From contig NZ_CP034086.1 in assembly GCF_003855495.1 (NCBI RefSeq), positions 1,959,501-2,023,500 of the forward strand: 64,000 nucleotides of DNA, read 5' to 3'. The position numbers and the translations under genes are program-made. The notes under the pieces were generated by a model that was given only the letters and a program-made list of their open reading frames with translations, had not been told where the DNA came from and did no database searches. Origin of the DNA: Methylocystis rosea (GTDB lineage: Bacteria; Pseudomonadota; Alphaproteobacteria; Rhizobiales; Beijerinckiaceae). This document shows positions 8,633 to 16,005 of this stretch, piece after piece (the stretch's first letter is position 1; every line of letters starts with the position of its first letter).

Positions 8633-8863
8633 TTACTTGCTGTGGCAGCGGCTCTTCATGTTGCAGCGGCCCTTGTGGTGGTGACACTGCGCCTTGTGGT
8701 GGCACTTGGCCATGCCGCGGCATGTTCCCTTGGCGCCGCAATGTGTCTTCGCGTGGGTCGACTTCGCGGAATGCGCGTGGGCGGGCGCAACCGACGCGCC
8801 GCTCAGAGCAAGGGCGACGGCGGCGGCGGCGAGAGCCGAACCTGAAATAATATTCGTCTTCAT
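8633..8863 (-). CDS. bufA: Candidate bufferin-like RiPP precursor, Cys/His-rich exported peptide
   Basis: A 76-residue peptide. Residues 1-30 form a Sec signal peptide (hydrophobic LAAAAVALALSGASV, cleavage likely after PAHA). The remaining 46 residues hold six cysteines at 42, 48, 54, 60, 67 and 73, with spacings X5, X5, X5, X6, X5, plus many His and Lys, including CHHKAQCHHHK. It has an AGAGGAG ribosome site just upstream and is first in an operon with an MNIO enzyme and a DUF2063 protein, the gene order of copper-binding bufferins. It lacks the EGKCG motif common in other HvfA/BufA1-type precursors, so it would be a variant class. Role as the modified substrate and in metal (copper) binding is inferred; it could also be an unmodified metal-binding peptide. 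Confidence 0.75.
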   Translation of the reverse strand: MKTNIISGSALAAAAVALALSGASVAPAHAHSAKSTHAKTHCGAKGTCRGMAKCHHKAQCHHHKGRCNMKSRCHSK

Positions 8864-8912
8864 CTCTTTCTCCTCTTTATATCCCTATCGCAACGACGGG
8901 AAGTCGACGCTC

Positions 8913-8930
8913 TCGCCGTCTGGACGGCGA
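8913..8930. promoter_or_regulatory. 18-bp near-perfect palindrome upstream of the RiPP operon
   Basis: TCGCCGTC-TG-GACGGCGA is an inverted repeat 50-67 bp upstream of the precursor start. It could be a dimeric regulator operator or a leader hairpin. No regulator gene lies next to it, so the binding protein is unknown. Confidence 0.35.
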
Positions 8931-9227
8931 AGGCGAAGTTCACTGGACTTCGGCCAAGTGGCCGGGCGCCCATGTTGCGACCAGCGGCGTCGCCGCCGCT
9001 GACGTCTGCGGCGCGCCGAAGCCTGGCAGTCGACGCAGACTATGCGTGCGGCTGCGATTCCGCTAGCGAGAAATTCGCCAATAAATGAGCCTTTTTGAGT
9101 TATGATTATTATATTAAATCAGTATATTGTTAACTTATTGCAGTGCAATATCATGACTTTGGTAAGGCTGAGCCGACTGTTTTCTTTTTGGCGCGCTTGC
9201 GACGGCGGCGCGACGCTGGTAGATAGG

Positions 9228-9253
9228 CCCCGCCTCGGTAACCAAGCCGGGGC
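9228..9253 (+). other. Imperfect hairpin in the rpsA leader region
   Basis: CCCCG at 9228-9232 pairs with CGGGG at the far end, and GGT pairs with ACC near the centre, with two mismatches. T-rich sequence (GGTTTTC) follows some 10 bases later. It may be part of an rpsA leader structure or the end of a small transcript from the AT-rich promoter-like patch. Confidence 0.3.
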
Positions 9254-9288
9254 ATTCGCTTTGGTTTTCGACATCGGGCCGCGCCGGC

Positions 9289-9308
9289 AGTTCGCTTAGC
9301 GAACTTTT
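9289..9308 (+). terminator. Hairpin plus T-run in the rpsA leader (attenuator-like)
   Basis: AGTTCGCT at 9289-9296 and AGCGAACT at 9298-9305 form a perfect 8-bp stem around one base and are followed by TTT. The loop is so short that the top pairs would open in RNA. It lies about 105 bp before rpsA, so it would act as a leader attenuator if it works at all. Confidence 0.35.
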
Positions 9309-9411
9309 CGTCCAGCCTCGCGTTTAGCCGCGGGGGACGTCCGATCGCCGAAAGCCCTCTGCAACGCTAACCCTCGCCGGCGCCGCCCTCTCTGGGCTCT
9401 CAGGAGAACAA

Positions 9412-11157
9412 ATGTCCGCCACGACCGATCGCGCGCCTACGCGCGAAGATTTCGCCGCTCTGCTTGATGAGAGCTATGGCCAGAACGAGGCCTTCGAAGG
9501 TTCCGTCATCAAGGGCCGCGTCGTCGCCATCGAAAAGGATGTCGCCGTCATCGACATCGGCCTCAAGACCGAGGGCCGCGTCGCCATCAAGGAATTCACC
9601 GGCTATGGCCGGGACCCCGCCCCCCAAGTGGGCGAAGAAGTCGAAGTCTACCTGGAGCGCGTCGAGAACGCGCTCGGCGAAGCTGTCATTTCGCGCGACA
9701 AGGCGCGCCGCGAAGAGAGCTGGGTCAAGCTCGAAAAGGCCTTCGAGACCAATGAAAAGGTCGAGGGCGTCATCTTCAATCAGGTCAAGGGCGGCTTCAC
9801 CGTCGACCTCGACGGCGCCGTGGCCTTTCTGCCGCGCAGCCAGGTCGACATTCGTCCGATCCGCGACGTCGGCCCGCTGATGAACGTGCCGCAGCCGTTC
9901 CACATCCTGAAGATGGACCGCCGACGCGGCAATATCGTCGTCTCGCGCCGCACCGTGCTCGAAGAGAGCCGCGCCGAGCAGCGCCACGAGATCGTCGCCA
10001 ACCTCGAAGAGGGACAGGTGATCGACGGCGTCGTGAAGAACATCACCGACTACGGCGCCTTCGTCGATCTCGGCGGCATCGACGGCCTGCTGCATGTCAC
10101 CGACATCGCCTGGCGGCGCGTCAATCATCCGTCCGAGGTGCTGACCATCGGTCAGACCGTCAAGGTGAAGATCATCAAGATCAATCACGAGACGCACCGC
10201 ATCTCGCTCGGCATGAAGCAGCTCCTCGAGGATCCCTGGCAGGGCATCGAGGCGAAATATCCGATCAGCGCCAGGTTCCACGGCCGCGTGACCAACATCA
10301 CCGACTACGGCGCTTTCGTCGAACTGGAGCCTGGCATCGAAGGCCTCGTCCACGTCTCGGAAATGAGCTGGACGAAAAAGAACGTCCATCCCGGCAAGAT
10401 CGTCTCGACGAGCCAGGAAGTCGACGTTCAGGTGCTCGAGGTCGATCCGGTCAAACGTCGAATTTCGCTGGGCCTCAAGCAGTGCCTGCAGAATCCTTGG
10501 GAGGCCTTCGCCGAGAAGCATCCGGTCGGCTCGACCGTCTCGGGCGAAGTGAAGAACAAGACCGAGTTCGGGCTCTTCATCGGGCTCGACGGCGACGTGG
10601 ACGGCATGGTCCATCTGTCGGACCTCGACTGGAACCGTCCCGGCGAGCAGGTCATCGAGGAGTATAAGAAGGGCGACATGATCAACGCCCAGGTCCTCGA
10701 TGTCGACGTGGAGAAGGAGCGCATTTCGCTTGGCGTCAAGCAGCTCGCAGGCGATCCGTTCGCTTCCGTCAGCGCCGAAGAAGGCGGCGAGCTCAGAAAG
10801 GGCCTTGTCATCACCTGCGAGGTGATCGAGGTGAAGGATTCCGGCATCGACGTAAAGATCGCCGGCACCGATCTCTCCACCTTCATCAAGCGCAGCGAAC
10901 TCGCTCGCGACCGCGCCGACCAGCGTCCTGAACGGTTCGCCGTCGGCGAGAAAGTCGACGCCCGCGTGACGCTGTTCGACCGCAAGGCCCGCAAGGTCTC
11001 CGTCTCGATCAAGGCGCTCGAAGTCGCTGAAGAGAAGGAGGCCATCGCGCAATATGGCTCGGCCGACTCCGGCGCTTCGCTGGGCGACATCCTTGGCGCG
11101 GCGCTCAAAGCCCGCGAAGAGACGCCCAAGAAAGCCAAGAAGGACGAGGAAGAGTAA
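9412..11157 (+). CDS. rpsA: 30S ribosomal protein S1
   Basis: A 581-residue protein with six S1 RNA-binding repeats. The first repeats include [21 protein letters not shown], and later ones show the [22 protein letters not shown] signature at about residues 205-230 and again near 295. S1 helps mRNAs bind the 30S subunit. Start ATG 9412 has a CAGGAGA site. The C-terminus ends in a Lys/Glu-rich tail (KKAKKDEEE). In many relatives cmk precedes rpsA; here the upstream neighbour is the RiPP operon on the other strand, so rpsA is transcribed alone and ends in a strong terminator. Confidence 0.98.
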   Translation: [581 protein letters not shown]

Positions 11158-11181
11158 GACCTTCTCGACCGGCAGTTTCAG

Positions 11182-11210
11182 GCCCGCGCCGCAAGGCGCG
11201 GGCTTTTCTT
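11182..11210 (+). terminator. Rho-independent terminator of rpsA
   Basis: GCCCGCGCC (11182-11190), loop GCAA, GGCGCGGGC (11195-11203), then TTTTCTT. A perfect 9-bp GC stem with a T-run, 24 bp after the rpsA stop. Confidence 0.93.
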
Positions 11211-11343
11211 TGCGCCTCGCGTAAACCTTTCATTCACCAAACCCCAATTCGCGCAGAGCCGTTAACGCTAACTTCTGAAACGACTGGGCAAAGTCGGCGT
11301 GTTTTCCGCCCGCGGCCGCCGCGGGCCGCCGGAGTCGCGTCTC

Positions 11344-12279
11344 ATGAGCGTTGCCGAAGTCGACCCCAACTACAGGCGTTATGCGCAGCCGCTGCGCGCC
11401 CGCCCGGCGGGCGTTCGCGCAGCGATCGGAATGGGTGTCGGTGCGACGCTCATTCTCTTCGCCGCACTCGTCCTTCTTCCGCGCGGAGCTCAGATCCCAG
11501 AACCGAAAGTCGCGGCGAACGTCGAGCAACCGCGCGTCACTGTCGCGCCTTCGCGCAAGATTTCCACCAAGGTTTCCGTCGAAGCCATCGAGGCCTCGGC
11601 GCTGATGGCGAAGCCCTTCAGCGCATTCGACATCGCCGCGCCGGAATTCGACCGGGAGAAAAAAACGATCGCCGTGCGCGACAGCGAGAACGGCTCCGGC
11701 CGTATCGACACGATCGCCGTCGGGCAATTTGCAATGGGCGCGCCATTCATGCGCGTCGATATTCATCAGGATATCGTCGACAAGGAAAAGACGTCCGATT
11801 TCTTCCTCGATATGGCCCGACACGCCGCCCAGGCCGGCCTTAATGTCGCGAAGATCGGCCAGCCGAGCGCGCTCAACACCAAATTCGGGGCGTTTGAGAC
11901 GGCCGAAATACGGCTCTCGCAAACCGCATCCGAGGGCGTCGCGGCGAGCGAACGCAGCTGCGTTGCGGCGCGTTTCATCGATGGGAAGCTCGCTCTCGAA
12001 ATCGCCGGACTGGCCTGCGGCGAATCGGCGAAACCAATCGACCGAGTCGCGCTCGGCTGCCTGCTCGACCGCATCAACTACACGGCGAGTCCGGATAATC
12101 CGGCGCTGAACGATTTCTTCGCGCAAGCGGCGTCGACGCGCGCCATTGGCTGCGGCAATATCTCGCGCGACGACCTGACCGCGACCATCCCAGCGCAAAA
12201 GAACGCCGCGCGTTCAGCGCAGGGCGCCCGCCGCGCGCATGCGAGGACATCGCGCCAAGGCGCACAGATCACGCGCTAG
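11344..12279 (+). CDS. Hypothetical single-span membrane/exported protein
   Basis: A 311-residue protein, not recognised. The first 32 residues are Arg-rich and cytoplasmic-looking; residues about 33-50 (GMGVGATLILFAALVLL) form one membrane span, so the rest is probably periplasmic. The soluble part has RVDIHQDIVDKEKTSDFFLD near residue 140 and two possible disulfide pairs (C in ERSCVAARF, IAGLACGES, LGCLLDR, AIGCGN). The C-terminus is Arg/Ala-rich. It starts at ATG 11344; there is no operon partner. Similar hypothetical proteins occur in Rhizobiales, but no function can be claimed. Confidence 0.75.
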   Translation: MSVAEVDPNYRRYAQPLRARPAGVRAAIGMGVGATLILFAALVLLPRGAQIPEPKVAANVEQPRVTVAPSRKISTKVSVEAIEASALMAKPFSAFDIAAPEFDREKKTIAVRDSENGSGRIDTIAVGQFAMGAPFMRVDIHQDIVDKEKTSDFFLDMARHAAQAGLNVAKIGQPSALNTKFGAFETAEIRLSQTASEGVAASERSCVAARFIDGKLALEIAGLACGESAKPIDRVALGCLLDRINYTASPDNPALNDFFAQAASTRAIGCGNISRDDLTATIPAQKNAARSAQGARRAHARTSRQGAQITR

Positions 12280-12393
12280 GCGTTCCGCATTCACCCTGAC
12301 GGCGGATTGCTGCCGGGAAAAGCCGGCTTTAATTCGCTTTTGCGAAACGATCCGCTATTATGAGATACGGCGTTAGTCCGAAAGGGGATCGTG

Positions 12394-12732
12394 ATGCGCA
12401 GGAATAAAGTGCTGTCGGCGGGGCTCGCCTGTCTGGTGTTGTTCGCGGCGGGCGATGCGCTCGCCAAGTCCCGCTATCGCGTCGCCTCGGGCGATGCGTG
12501 TTGCGGCCGTGGTCCGATCGACATCCAGCGCCGCAGCTGGCTCGATCCCGGCACCCAGGTGCCGGTCGGCAGCACCAACCGCTACATGGTTCAGCAGACC
12601 TACCTCAATCACGATCCGATCGAGCGCAACCAGCGCAGCTGGTATATGCAGGAGACGCTTCCGCAGCGGCCGCCCTACAACGCGAGCATGATCGTGCCTT
12701 ACGATGAGGGTTTCCCATTCTGGTGGCCGTAA
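12394..12732 (+). CDS. Hypothetical exported protein, Tyr/Pro/Arg-rich
   Basis: A 112-residue protein with a Sec signal (KVLSAGLACLVLFAAGDALA). The mature part has a CC pair (DACCGRG), two related RSW segments (IQRRSWLDPGTQVPVG and NQRSWYMQET) and ends in FPFWWP. Start ATG 12394 is preferred over the adjacent GTG 12391 because GGGG sits six bases upstream. Not recognised; small periplasmic or secreted protein of unknown role. Confidence 0.7.
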   Translation: MRRNKVLSAGLACLVLFAAGDALAKSRYRVASGDACCGRGPIDIQRRSWLDPGTQVPVGSTNRYMVQQTYLNHDPIERNQRSWYMQETLPQRPPYNASMIVPYDEGFPFWWP

Positions 12733-13009
12733 GTCGGCCTTTCTCGAGATTCTTGACTTCGGGAGCGCTTTCCTTTAGCTCCCCACGAGCCTGACGCGAC
12801 CCGTTCGCGCCAGGCCAGCACCCGTGGCGTTTGCTGCAAACGCCTGTCGGCCGGTGACGGCAGAGGAGGGCGCGTTCTTGAAGCCCCGGCGCTGGCCGGG
12901 GGCGGCGAGAGACGCGATTCTGGACGACGTCCGAGCGCAACGCTCCGGGCGCATTTCGTCTTTCGCCTCTCGCACGCCACAACGCGACCATGAGAGGACG
13001 ACAGTCAAA

Positions 13010-13627
13010 GTGACGAAGCGCGCAGAATCAAAATATAAGCTCGACCGCCGCCTCGGCCAGAACATCTGGGGCCGCCCGAAGAGCCCGGTTAACCGCCGCG
13101 AATATGGCCCCGGACAGCACGGACAGCGGCGCAAGGGCAAGCTCTCCGACTATGGCACGCAGCTCAAAGCCAAGCAGAAGCTCAAGGGCTACTACGGCAA
13201 TATTTCCGAAAAGCAGTTTCGCAAATATTATGCGGAAGCGATCCGCTTGAAGGGCGACTCCGGCGACAATCTGATCGGCCTTTTGGAGCGGCGCCTTGAC
13301 GCGGTCGTCTATCGCGCGAAATTCGTGCCGACGGTTTTCGCCGCGCGCCAGTTCGTCAATCACGGCCACATCCGCGTCAATGGCAAGCGCGTCAACATTC
13401 CGTCTTATCAGGTGAAGGTCGGCGACGTGATCGAGGTGAAGGAAGCCTCGAAACAGGCCGTGACCGTGCTCGAGGCGGTTCAGCTCGCCGAGCGCGACGC
13501 GCCGGAATATTACGACGTCGACCACTCCAAGATGACCGCGAAGCTCGTCCGGGTGCCGCATGCGACGGAGGTGCCCTATCCGGTGCAAATGGAGCCGAAC
13601 CTCGTCATCGAGTTCTATTCGCGCTAA
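13010..13627 (+). CDS. rpsD: 30S ribosomal protein S4
   Basis: The GTG at 13010 gives exactly 205 residues, the normal S4 length; the open frame continues upstream to 12824 but that part has no S4 homology. S4 nucleates assembly of the 30S body. Visible parts: N-terminal [34 protein letters not shown], and the S4 RNA-binding domain at about residues 95-155 with [14 protein letters not shown] and [17 protein letters not shown]. The ribosome site (GAGAGG, 12992-12997) is 12 bases from the start, which is long. The gene is isolated from the alpha operon, as in other alphaproteobacteria, and has its own terminator. Confidence 0.98.
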   Translation: MTKRAESKYKLDRRLGQNIWGRPKSPVNRREYGPGQHGQRRKGKLSDYGTQLKAKQKLKGYYGNISEKQFRKYYAEAIRLKGDSGDNLIGLLERRLDAVVYRAKFVPTVFAARQFVNHGHIRVNGKRVNIPSYQVKVGDVIEVKEASKQAVTVLEAVQLAERDAPEYYDVDHSKMTAKLVRVPHATEVPYPVQMEPNLVIEFYSR

Positions 13628-13653
13628 CCTCGACGCGCAGCGATGTAAGAAGG

Positions 13654-13680
13654 ACAGCCGCGTCGAGCGGCTGTTTTTTT
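13654..13680 (+). terminator. Rho-independent terminator of rpsD
   Basis: ACAGCCGC (13654-13661), loop GTCGA, GCGGCTGT (13667-13674) followed directly by TTTTTT. Classic terminator 27 bp after the stop codon. Confidence 0.95.
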
Positions 13681-13719
13681 ATGCCCGTTCTTGACTGTGG
13701 GACCACAATCGGAAAGTCT

Positions 13720-13832
13720 GGAGCGCTTCCGATCGCATGGATTCATGTGATCGATAAGGAATCGCTCAAAATCAAAATGTTGGAGCAGGTTCTCATCGAA
13801 AAAGTCCGTCAACTTTTTCGGAACCTGCTCTC
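13720..13832. repeat. RIME-like intergenic repeat with long hairpin
   Basis: Starts GAGCGCTTCCGATCGCATGG and ends with a long two-part hairpin: GAGCAGGTTC (13783-13792) pairs with GAACCTGCTC (13821-13830), enclosing CGAAAAAGT (13797-13805) paired with ACTTTTTCG (13812-13820). This layout matches the RIME/Bru-RS type intergenic elements common in Rhizobiales (recalled by pattern). A 62-codon frame across it is an artefact. Confidence 0.7.
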
Positions 13833-13907
13833 GCACAAAAGCGCCGTCATCACTTGCAAGCCAAGCTGAAAGGCGGCAGCGCCGAGGGAACGCAGAAGGA
13901 GAGGCAC

Positions 13908-14111
13908 GTGTCCGGGCTATCGAAGAAGCGGCCGGCGGAGAAGGAACGCGGTCAGCGTCCCCTCTGGATAGCGATCGGCGGCTTGCTGGTCAGCGTTCTA
14001 AGCTACACCATGAGGGACCTGATGCTCGGCGACGTCGTTTTCTGGTTCGGCGTCGTGCTCGCTTTTATCGGCGTGCTTTACTGGTTCATTCGGCCGAAAC
14101 ACGGGCTGTAG
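13908..14111 (+). CDS. Small two-span membrane protein
   Basis: A 67-residue protein starting at GTG 13908 with an AAGGAGAGG site upstream. The first 20 residues are Lys/Arg/Glu-rich (SGLSKKRPAEKERGQR); two hydrophobic segments follow (PLWIAIGGLLVSVLSY and LGDVVFWFGVVLAFIGVLYWFI) and a short RPKHGL tail. Not recognised. The good ribosome site supports a real gene. Confidence 0.65.
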   Translation: MSGLSKKRPAEKERGQRPLWIAIGGLLVSVLSYTMRDLMLGDVVFWFGVVLAFIGVLYWFIRPKHGL

Positions 14112-14210
14112 CGCCCGGTTAGCGGCGCCCCATTCTCCTCGCCAGATTTGATTTGCCACAATTGTCGAAGACGATATGGTCTTTGGCGTCGCAACAGTTA
14201 CGGACCGCCC

Positions 14211-14864
14211 ATGCCCTTCGCTTTTATTATGCCCCGTCGTGGTTTCCTTGTCGGCGCCGCCTGCGCGCTCCTCGCCGCAATGCCCGCCCTTGCCGAAAAG
14301 TCTGCTTCGGGCAAGGTCGCAATTGACGAGCTGATGGCGCCGAACGCTCTGCCGGACGTGGTGGAAGGCGCGGCGGACGCTCCCGTGACGATCGTCGAAT
14401 ATGCTTCGATGACGTGCAGCCACTGCGCGGCGTTCCATCACGACGTGTATCCGGAGCTGAAGAAGAACTACATCGACACGGGCAAGGCGAAATTCATTTT
14501 GCGGGAGTTTCCGCTCGATCCGCTCGCGACGGCCGCCTTCATGCTGGCGCGCGAACTCGGCGACAAGCGCGACGCGACGGTCGATCTTCTGTTTTCGCAG
14601 CAGAAGAATTGGGCCTTCTCCGACAAGCCGCTGGACGGCTTGGCCAATGTCTTGAAACAGGCTGGGCTCGGCCAGGAGAAGTTCGAGGCCGTCTTAAAGG
14701 ATCAGACGCTTTACGAGAACGTCAATAAGGTGCGTAATCGCGCCGCCGAGAAATTTGGCGTCAACTCGACGCCGACCTTCTTCGTCAATGGCGACAAATA
14801 CACCGGCGAGATCGGCGTCGAGGACTGGGAAAAGATCATCACGTCGAAAACCGCAGCGAAGTAA
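14211..14864 (+). CDS. DsbA-family thiol:disulfide protein (exported)
   Basis: A 217-residue exported thioredoxin-fold protein. An N-terminal RRGFLVGAACALLAAMPALA segment looks like a Tat or Sec signal; the start may be ATG 14211 or 14229. The active-site motif is CSHC in ASMTCSHCAAFHHDVYP (about residue 70), with the cis-proline loop STPTFFVNGDKYTG near residue 185. DsbA-like proteins of this group (close to ScsC/BdbD/DsbA_4 types) oxidise or isomerise disulfides in the periplasm. It has no operon partner. Confidence 0.88.
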   Translation: MPFAFIMPRRGFLVGAACALLAAMPALAEKSASGKVAIDELMAPNALPDVVEGAADAPVTIVEYASMTCSHCAAFHHDVYPELKKNYIDTGKAKFILREFPLDPLATAAFMLARELGDKRDATVDLLFSQQKNWAFSDKPLDGLANVLKQAGLGQEKFEAVLKDQTLYENVNKVRNRAAEKFGVNSTPTFFVNGDKYTGEIGVEDWEKIITSKTAAK

Positions 14865-14923
14865 TCGCTTCCTGCGCGGGACGGCGGTGTAAAGCCAGCC
14901 CTGACGGCTCTCAAAAACGCCCT

Positions 14924-15529
14924 CTAGAACGCGGTACGCCGCTCCAGCGCCGCCGCTAGCGTTCCCTCATCGAGATAGTCGAGTTCGCCGCCGACCGGCA
15001 CGCCGTGGGCGAGCCGCGTCACCTTCACGCCGGACGGCGACAGCACATCGGCGATGTAATGCGCGGTCGTCTGGCCGTCGACCGTTGCGTTGACCGCAAG
15101 CACGACTTCGCGAGTCTCCTCTCCGCGCACACGCGCGACGAGGCTGGCGATGGCGAGATCGTCCGGGCCGACGCCGTCAAGCGGCGACAGCACGCCGCCG
15201 AGCACGTGATAGCGCGCGTTGAGCAGCCCTGCCCGCTCCAGCGCCCATAGGTCGGCGACCGTCTCGACGACAACCAGGATCGACCCGTCGCGGCGCGCGT
15301 CGCGGCAGATCGTGCAGGGATCGCTCGTATCGATATTTCCGCAGACCGAGCAAACGACGATGCGCTCCTGCGCGACGCGCATCGCTTCGGCGAGCGGCGC
15401 CAGCAGTTCTTCGCGTTTGCGGATGAGATGCAGCGCCGCGCGCCGCGCCGACCGCGGACCAAGCCCGGGCAATTTGGCCAGGAGCTGCACGAGTTTTTCG
15501 ATCTCGGGACCGGCCACCTTTTCCGCCAT
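14924..15529 (-). CDS. recR: Recombination mediator RecR
   Basis: A 201-residue protein of normal RecR length. It has the helix-hairpin-helix [17 protein letters not shown] (residues 18-34), the zinc finger [15 protein letters not shown] (residues 60-76), and the TOPRIM domain with [16 protein letters not shown] and [18 protein letters not shown]. It loads RecA with RecO at gaps. It is the last gene of the dnaX-ybaB-recR cluster, separated from ybaB by a 150-bp gap carrying a repeat. Confidence 0.97.
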   Translation of the reverse strand: MAEKVAGPEIEKLVQLLAKLPGLGPRSARRAALHLIRKREELLAPLAEAMRVAQERIVVCSVCGNIDTSDPCTICRDARRDGSILVVVETVADLWALERAGLLNARYHVLGGVLSPLDGVGPDDLAIASLVARVRGEETREVVLAVNATVDGQTTAHYIADVLSPSGVKVTRLAHGVPVGGELDYLDEGTLAAALERRTAF

Positions 15530-15558
15530 AGCCGGATCAACGCCTCATGTGGTTTCGC

Positions 15559-15659
15559 GTCATGCCCGCGCGTGTCGCGGGTCCACGTCAGAATGCTACG
15601 TATTTGGAAGCTTTGGGCGACGTCATCACGTGGATGGCCGGCTCGAGGCCGGCCATGAC
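15559..15659. repeat. Paired-hairpin intergenic repeat (GTCATGCCC family)
   Basis: The 101-bp element begins GTCATGCCCGCGCG and ends GGCCGGCCATGAC. Each end folds into its own hairpin: CCCGCG/CGCGGG on the left and ATGGCCGGC/GCCGGCCAT on the right. Inner GTCCACG and CGTGGAT arms also pair. The layout resembles bacterial interspersed mosaic elements and the 107-bp elements elsewhere in the window, but the sequence differs. Confidence 0.6.
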
Positions 15660-15681
15660 GCGGGAATTGCAGCAATACGCA

Positions 15682-16005
15682 TCAAAACGGCAGTTTGAAG
15701 CCCGGCGGCAACGGCAGCCCGCCGGTGAGCGCTTTCATTTTTTCAGCCATGGCCTCCTCGGCTTTGGCGCGCGCCTGCATGTGGGCCGTGAGGATCAGGT
15801 CTTGAAGAATTTCCTTCTCGTCGGGCGTCAGCAGACTCTGGTCGATGGAGATGCTTTTCATCCCGCCTTTTGCGGTAAGCGCGACCCTCACCATGCCGCC
15901 GCCCGCCTCGCCTTCGACGACCGTCTGTTCGAGCTCCAACTGCGCTTCGGCCATTTTGGCCTGCATCTGCTGCGCCTGCTTCATCAGGCCCATGAAGTCC
16001 ATCAT
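15682..16005 (-). CDS. ybaB: YbaB/EbfC nucleoid-associated protein
   Basis: A 107-residue protein with the YbaB pattern: FMGLMKQAQQMQAKMAEAQ at the N-terminus, then a VVEGEAGGGMVRV segment, AKGGMKSISIDQSLL, and an EILQDLILTAHMQARAKAEE helix. It binds DNA as a dimer. Its start overlaps the dnaX stop, so translation is coupled. The order dnaX-ybaB-recR is conserved in bacteria. Confidence 0.95.
   Translation of the reverse strand: MMDFMGLMKQAQQMQAKMAEAQLELEQTVVEGEAGGGMVRVALTAKGGMKSISIDQSLLTPDEKEILQDLILTAHMQARAKAEEAMAEKMKALTGGLPLPPGFKLPF

Larger units (their letters stand above)
8864..9411. other. Long intergenic region between the RiPP operon and rpsA
   Basis: About 550 bp with no supported gene. 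It holds the minus-strand RiPP operon leader (with the palindrome at 8913-8930), an AT-rich patch at about 9095-9150 that stands out from the GC-rich surroundings and probably contains promoter or UP-element DNA, and two hairpins (9228-9253 and 9289-9305) in the path of rpsA transcription. Predicted frames here are short and lack ribosome sites. Confidence 0.6.

Noticed and set aside
6862..8863. Methanobactin operon
   Set aside because: MbnA/MbnC features are missing; the DUF2063 partner and the Sec-signal precursor point to a bufferin-type system instead.
9400..11052. 550-codon minus-strand frame opposite rpsA
   Set aside because: Mirror frame of ribosomal protein S1, with acidic low-complexity text and no start signal.
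12824..13009. Extension of rpsD upstream
   Set aside because: The 205-residue S4 begins at GTG 13010; upstream residues have no S4 match.
13681..13869. 62-codon frame after rpsD
   Set aside because: It lies inside a RIME-like repeat hairpin and has no ribosome site.
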